NCBI RefSeq assembly: GCF_008831285.2
Contig: NC_045147.1
Location: forward strand, 7,470,334-7,534,333
Length of the DNA stretch: 64,000 bases
Direction of reading: 5' to 3'
DNA from: Nymphaea colorata
Taxonomy: Eukaryota; Streptophyta; Magnoliopsida; Nymphaeales; Nymphaeaceae
Below, one piece after another: positions 58,392-64,000 of this stretch. The position numbers and the translations under genes were made by a program. Numbering within the stretch: position 1 is the stretch's first letter; every line of letters begins with the position of its first letter. The notes beneath the pieces are model-generated. The model worked only from the letters and a program-made list of their open reading frames with translations. It was not told where the DNA came from and searched no databases.

Positions 58392-59446
58392 ATTTGTAAT
58401 TCAAAAAAAAAAAAAATTCAAAATAGTTGTGCTTTGATAAGCACGTTTGTAACAATTTTCAAACCAACTAAGGGGCATGGTATCCCTTAGGGAAAAGTTT
58501 CAAAAATGCATCAAAATTTTCAAACTCAACCCATGTCTTGAGGACAATTGCAAGGGCATCGTCTTGAAATAGGCAAGAAATTTCACAGACATTGAGGAAC
58601 TAATGTATAGTAATTAATGTTGGTCCCGACAATCGGCATTTGTAAAGGTCTAGCATGAGATGCCATAAGAAAAAGTCTTGTCACCTAAAAGACCTTGGCA
58701 AGATGCTAGAAAAAGCTATCAAGCGAAATGAGTTGAGCAATGAGCTCGGGGTGAGTGTAGTTGTTCCTCTGGTTCAAAGCTCAGCAGGCGCGGGTGGGCA
58801 TATGACCTATGCTTACGCCGTGAAGCTAAAAAGCAATCCATGAACATTTTGCTTATATTAAGTCTCCTAAAGCCTTCTGAATTCGAGCAAGTAAGCCCGG
58901 GGAGTGTTTTACATTTCGTACCCTGAGGCCAACTGGTCTAGGAGTTACCGGCCCAAAGCTTGTTACAAGGGTTCAGAAGAAAGCCCGATAGACTTGATAT
59001 TACACAAAGCAAACTACACAAAACCGCCAAAGCGGTGGAACTCGTAGTAGCTTTTGGGGTGGTGAGGAATTTCTCCCAAGAGTGAAGGGTGGCTCAAAAA
59101 GAAAATCAAAATTCAAAAGCAAAAGCGAGTATGTGAAAAACTAAGTAAAAGGAGAGAAAAGCACTTGCCAATGATTTAGAAGGCATCGAGGGCAAATTTC
59201 TCCAAGCATCAAATGCAAAAACTTTCACAATTACAAAATTTTTCAACCAACATTAATTCCTCTACAAAGTCTCCAATGAGATGGAGAAAAATCTTCTTAT
59301 TTCAGGTCTATGCCTAGCATTTCCCTCGAGCAAGGATGGTTCAACATCATTTGAAAAATGGATTTCCAAACGATTTGCAAAAATTTGGTGCGTGAATTTT
59401 GCTATTAAGCAAATTATTCAATTTGCTTAACAACAAAGAGGGCATC
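58392..59446 (+). other. 3' untranslated region of the young Tat element
   Basis: About 1.05 kb without recognised coding sequence or tandem array, unlike the old element. It ends in the polypurine tract ACAAAGAGGGCATC at 59433-59446. Confidence 0.75.
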
Positions 59447-61044
59447 TGTTAACACCCCAAATTTTTCCACATCAAAATTGAAGCAATGTGAAAATTTCAC
59501 AAAAGAATTGTGAAAATTTACAATTTCAAAGCCAATTTCGAATCTAAAGAACAATTAGATTCAAATCGTGAATTTAACCGATACACGAATCCCAATGCAG
59601 GATTACGAGTCCAAATTCAATTGCAAATGTCATTTGAAATCCAAATCCAATTGCAAAATGCAAATTTGACTTAGATCCAAGAATTGGATCTAATTCAGTC
59701 TAAAATGCTACGTGGGACCCACGTGTGGGCCCCACCTAGCCCGTGTGGTCAAGAGCCCCCAGGGGCCATGCCCCCTCCATGTCAAAAAAATAATAAATAA
59801 TATTTTCTCTCAAATTAATTGAAGAAAAGTCATTTTCAAGAAGAAATAAAGGAGAAACCTAGGAAAAGAGAGACATTTATGTCTCTCTCTCTTCTTTAAG
59901 CAGGTCCTCCTTAAAGAAAAAAATCATTTTCAAGGAAGCAATTACTAGACTGGTCAAACTCACCTAACCTACTTAATCCAAGTAGGTTTGACCCGGGTGC
60001 ACTCAAATGTGGTGCCAATTCCAGCTAGGTTCGGTCACCATGGGCTCAACACATCAAAACGTAAGTCTGTCTCATGATCCAATTAATGGACGAAAATAGA
60101 CTTTGACCGAACCAAACCCACTTTGACTAAACTCAGTGAAAGTACAATTAGCTCAATTAAGAGCTTTCTTGATCAAATTTATCAAATTACCTCAAATAAA
60201 GTCAAACTACTTGCAAATGAGCTTGACTTGGCCAATTGGTCGAAATTGATCAATTTGGACAATTTTGCCCTTCTGAGGTCAACTTAAGATTAAAAAGCCT
60301 AAAATGGTTTATGAAAGGCAAATAAACATTTGAATTTGTCAAATGCATGAATCAAATACCAAATTTAAATTGAATTTCTCAAGTGAAAGTTTGATTCAGT
60401 TGAAATCCATTTTCAATCAAGTTTTGAACGAAAATACCCTTTTCGAACCAAATTTGATAAAATTTTTAAATTTTATTAAATTTAAATTTAATTATCATAA
60501 TTCAATGGCATTTGGAGCTTAGTAACTAGGTTTTAACCTTATAAGCTCAATTTCAAACAAAAAATAAATAAATAGTACAAAATAAGGGCAAAACCCTGTG
60601 CAAGGGCATTTTCGTCCAAATTTTGGTCAAAATGGTCACCTAGGTCTGAACCCAAGTTGACCAAACCTAGCCCAGCCCACCTAGCTCGTGGAAATGGGCT
60701 GAGAAATGGTCAATTAGAGCCTTTAAAGTCTATTTAACTCATTTTACAAGTCCCCAAGGTCTTAAGCAAGTTCCCAAGGTGAGTTAAGAAGGTGGTTGAA
60801 CCCACCTCCTCCTCTATATAAACCTCCCCTTGGCCACCAAGGGAGGACGAAATTTTGGAGCATTCTATCAAATTGCTGCAGCCAAGGAGCTAGGAGGGAG
60901 AAGCCAAGGAAGAGAGAAGAGGTTCGTCCAAGCCCCTTCCCCTTTTTCTCCCATTCTCTTCTTCACTTTCTTCTATTCTCCCCATTGATTTTGCTAAGTT
61001 AGGGTGCTTAAGTGAACCCTTAGGATTTTCGTGTGAGAAGCCCT
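59447..61044 (+). repeat. 3' LTR of the young Tat element, truncated by the gap
   Basis: Matches the first 1.6 kb of the 5' LTR (46279 to about 47898) with few substitutions and several short indels. The remaining 2.2 kb or so is missing because of the N run. Confidence 0.92.
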
Positions 61045-61144
61045 NNNNNNNNNNNNNNNNNNNNNNNNNNNNNNNNNNNNNNNNNNNNNNNNNNNNNNNN
61101 NNNNNNNNNNNNNNNNNNNNNNNNNNNNNNNNNNNNNNNNNNNN
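61045..61144. other. Assembly gap of 100 N
   Basis: Exactly 100 N, the usual placeholder for a gap of unknown size. Left of it is LTR sequence; right of it is internal RT-leader sequence. The true content is unknown. Confidence 0.99.
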
Positions 61145-64000
61145 ATTTGATCAAACATCAAAAGCTTTTAAGGAGATAAATCCAGAACTCACTGAGGCCG
61201 AATGTCCAGAGTTCATCCAAATGAGAAAGCAAGATCAACTGTCACCTCTGATTAATGATCCGATTGAGGAAATTAACATTGGCACGGAAGAGAGTCCAAA
61301 GATTTTGCAAATTGGAACAAGTCTCTCAGCAGAAGAAAGAAAAGAGTTGATAGACTTCCTCAAAAAGCATCAAGAAGCCTTTGCGTGGACTTATGAGGAC
61401 ATGCCAGGACTTGATACAAAATTAGTCGAGCATCGACTACCATTGAAACCAGAATGCAAGCCAATCAAACAAAAGTTGAGGAAACTAGACCCTCGTCTTG
61501 AGGGCAAGTTAAGGAAGGCCTGGAAGACCTACTAAAGGCAGGGTTCATCCGAACAATCGACTATCCTGAATGGTTAGCAAACATTGTGGTAGTCCCAAAG
61601 AAAAATGGCAAAATTCGGCTCTGCATCGATTTCAGAGATTTGAATAAGGCTACACCAAAGGATGACTACCCACTTCCAAACATTGACTTGTTGGTAGACA
61701 GTACCGCAGGTCACGCTATGTTCTCCTTTATGGATGGATATTCTGGTTATAACCAAATTAATTATGGATGGATATTCTGGTTATAACCAAATTAAGTTGG
61801 CAGTTCAAGATCAAGCTAAAACATCATTTACAACCCCATGGGGCAACATATCAAAGGGCTATGGCAGTTATTTTTCATGACCAAATGCATCAAATCATGG
61901 ATGCATATGTAGATGATCTACTAATTAAGTCAAAAACAAGGGAGAATCACATTAACATTCTCTCTCAAGTTTTTGATAGACTCTTACAATACAAACTTAG
62001 ATTGAATCCGCAAAAATGTGTATTTGGTGTGGAATCCGGTAAGCTTTTGGGATTTATGGTCAGCAAAAAGGGAATCGAGATGGATCCTTCCAAAGCAAAG
62101 GCGATCATCGAAATGTCACCCCCAACAAATCTTAAGGAGCTACGCAGCTTGCAAGGCAGAATTCAGTCAATCAGAAGGTTTATATCTAATCTCGCCATGA
62201 GGTGCGAACCCTTCAACCATTTACTGCGGAAAGGAGTCAAATTTGAATGGGGGCATGAATGTCAAGCCTCATTCGAAAATATCAAGAAGTATCTTCTTTG
62301 CCCACCAATTTTAAAACCTCCAATTTTAGGGGAACCTCTACTCCTTTACATCACAGTTAACGATTCAGCTTGTGGTGGATTTCTAGCTCAATATGAAGAA
62401 AGATGCCGAATAGAACATGCCATTTATTACATCAGTAAGACATTTGTGCAGTTTGAAAAGAACTACTCGCACATGGAAAAAACTTGCTTAGCCTTGGTGT
62501 GGATGTGTCAAAAATTAAGGCAAAAAATTAAGGCATTATCTATTGGCTTGTGAAGTTAAAATTTTATCCAAACTTAATCCACTCAAATATATCCTCGAAC
62601 AGCCATTTCTGAATGGAAGGATAGCAAAGTGGCAGGTTTTGCTGATGCAATATGATTTGGAATATGTGTCACAAAAATCAATCAAGGGGCAAGCCATTGC
62701 AGACCAATTGGCAGATTTTCCTCTATATGAAGAAATTAGAACAAATGATGATTTTCCAGATGAGCAAATCCTGACAACTGAACCAGAGCCGATTTGGGAG
62801 ATGTACTTTGATGGATCTAAGAGCACAGCTGGGGCAGGCATTGGGATACTTTTCATTACACCAGAAAGGGAAATGATTCCTTACTCTCTCAAATTGAATT
62901 TTTCCTACACGCATAATATGGCAGAGTACGAGGCCCTAATCCAAGGACTCAAAGTGTTGCTCAAATTTAAAGTGCAGAGAGTTTGCATTTTTGGAGATCT
63001 GTCAGTCAGGTCAATGGAGATTGTCAAGTCAAAGATCAAAAATTGATCCCGTATCAAGAGTTAGCAGCTTCCCTCTTAAGACAGTTCGAGGAATGTCAAC
63101 TCTTACATGTCAAAAGAGAATTTAACCCAATAGCAGACGGTTTAGCCAGTTTAGGCTCTACCATTGCCTTCAAACCTGGAGAATCTATCAGATCTTTTGA
63201 AGTTGGAAGACTCGAACAACCATCTTTTGTCATACCAGAACAGGTGTTGCAAGCAGAAAGTAGAGAAACACCATGGTATCAGAACATCAAGGATTTTCTC
63301 CAAACTGGAACACTTCCACCAGAAATGTCTCGAAAAGAGCAAAGAGTTTTGAGACACATGTCTTCAAGATATTTCATTCTAGCCGACATCCTATACAAAA
63401 GAGGATTCAGCATAGAATATGCTAGATGTCTCGATGCAAATGAGGCACTAGAAGTCATTCAAGAAGCCCATGAAGGAATTTGTGGGGGACATGTAGGGTA
63501 TCAGACCCTCGTCAAGCAGATAGTCAGAGCAGGGTACTATTGGCCCACAATGCAAAGAGATTGTCACCAATTTGTCAAGAAATGCATCAAATGTCAGTTG
63601 TATGCACCATCAATTCATGCTCCAGCAGCGTACCTTCATTCGGTCAGCTCACCATGGCCATTCTCCATGTGGGCCTTCGACGTAGTCGGTCCAATCAATC
63701 CACCTGCCTCAAATGGACACAGGTATTTTCTTGCAACTACAGATTACTTCACCAAATGGGTGGAAGCGATCACTTTAAAAACAGTCGAAGGACAACACGT
63801 AGTGTCCTTCATTCATAAAAATCTTTTGTGTAGATTTGGCATCCCGTATGATATCGTTTCTGATAACGGTACTCATTTCAAAAATGAGAAAATGCGCAAT
63901 CTTTGTCACAAACACAAAATACAACATCACTTTTCTGCCCCATATTACCCTCAAGGTAATGGTCAGGCAAAAGCAACCAACAAGATTTTGATTCGTGTCT
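61145..64000 (+). mobile_element. Second copy of the young Tat RT-RNase H-integrase region
   Basis: Repeats 55016 to about 57880 and runs off the window end. Domains are as in the first copy: RT with YVDD (about 61908-61919), RNase H, second RNase H with WEMYFDGSKST (about 62798), integrase zinc region and core with SDNG (about 63857). It shares the 34-bp duplication, the RT deletion, the second-RNase-H deletion and the integrase Glu-to-Lys change. The differences I found are single-base indels. In three integrase-region sites and at the RNase H TAG the second copy is in frame where the first is not. Near 61505 it has lost a G that the first copy keeps. Confidence 0.9.

Larger units (their letters stand above)
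46279..61044 (+). mobile_element. Young Tat/Ogre-type Ty3-gypsy element with PMD ORF
   Basis: 5' LTR 46279-50095, primer binding site at 50098, PMD ORF, gag, protease, an intron-like spacer, RT, RNase H, second RNase H, integrase, 3' UTR, polypurine tract, and a 3' LTR from 59447 cut by the assembly gap at 61045. The RT-RNH-second RNH-INT order and the absence of a chromodomain place it in the Tat lineage. The two LTRs are very similar over the 1.6 kb that can be compared, so the insertion is recent relative to the other elements here. Its coding frames contain single-base indels, some of which may be assembly errors, plus true lesions listed under the genes. Confidence 0.92.

Overview
The window looks like nuclear DNA of a flowering plant. 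It is AT-rich and packed with nested transposable elements: BED/hAT DNA transposons, Copia elements primed by initiator tRNA-Met, and Tat/Ogre-type Ty3-gypsy elements that carry a second RNase H and a plant mobile domain (PMD) ORF. The only clearly recognisable host gene is the 3' part of a gene for the nascent polypeptide-associated complex alpha subunit (24403-24969, + strand). The species cannot be told from this sequence. No bacterial-type features, tRNA, rRNA or CRISPR arrays were seen.

Layout. (1) 540-8844 is a nest of hAT transposons that can be untangled from three perfect 8-bp target-site duplications (TSDs). A non-autonomous family-1 hAT holds a solo LTR (637-1137), a nearly intact family-1 hAT in opposite orientation (1864-5268) and a family-2 hAT (5305-8785). 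(2) 11019-18523 is a complete but defective Copia element on the minus strand (189/196-bp LTRs, TSD ATAAT). A second family-2 hAT (12469-14896, TSD AATAAGAC) has split its reverse transcriptase. (3) 18529-24402 is non-coding. It has degraded family-2-like hAT ends, (CA)n/(TA)n blocks and probably intron sequence of the NAC-alpha gene. (4) 24403-24969 holds the last two exons of NAC-alpha. Two unrecognised minus-strand exon-like ORFs follow at 25913-26110 and 26903-27009. (5) 27787-46278 is an old, heavily mutated Tat-type gypsy element: LTR-like region, PMD remnants, RT, RNase H, integrase, and a 3' region with a roughly 50-bp tandem repeat array. A second Copia (38060-41851, TSD ATATT) is inserted in its RNase H region. 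(6) 46279 onward is a younger Tat-type element: 3.8-kb 5' LTR, primer binding site, PMD ORF, gag, protease, RT, two RNase H domains, integrase, polypurine tract, and a 3' LTR cut off by a 100-N assembly gap at 61045-61144. After the gap the sequence restarts inside the same element. It repeats 55016-57880 with differences that, where I compared, are single-base indels.

No element looks fully competent. Family-1 1864-5268 comes closest: a 768-codon, three-exon transposase with a single in-frame stop. The younger Tat element lacks part of RT and has Lys in place of the catalytic integrase Glu. Copia-1 has lost the RT YVDD segment, and Copia-2 has lost its integrase core. The order of insertions can be read from what interrupts what.
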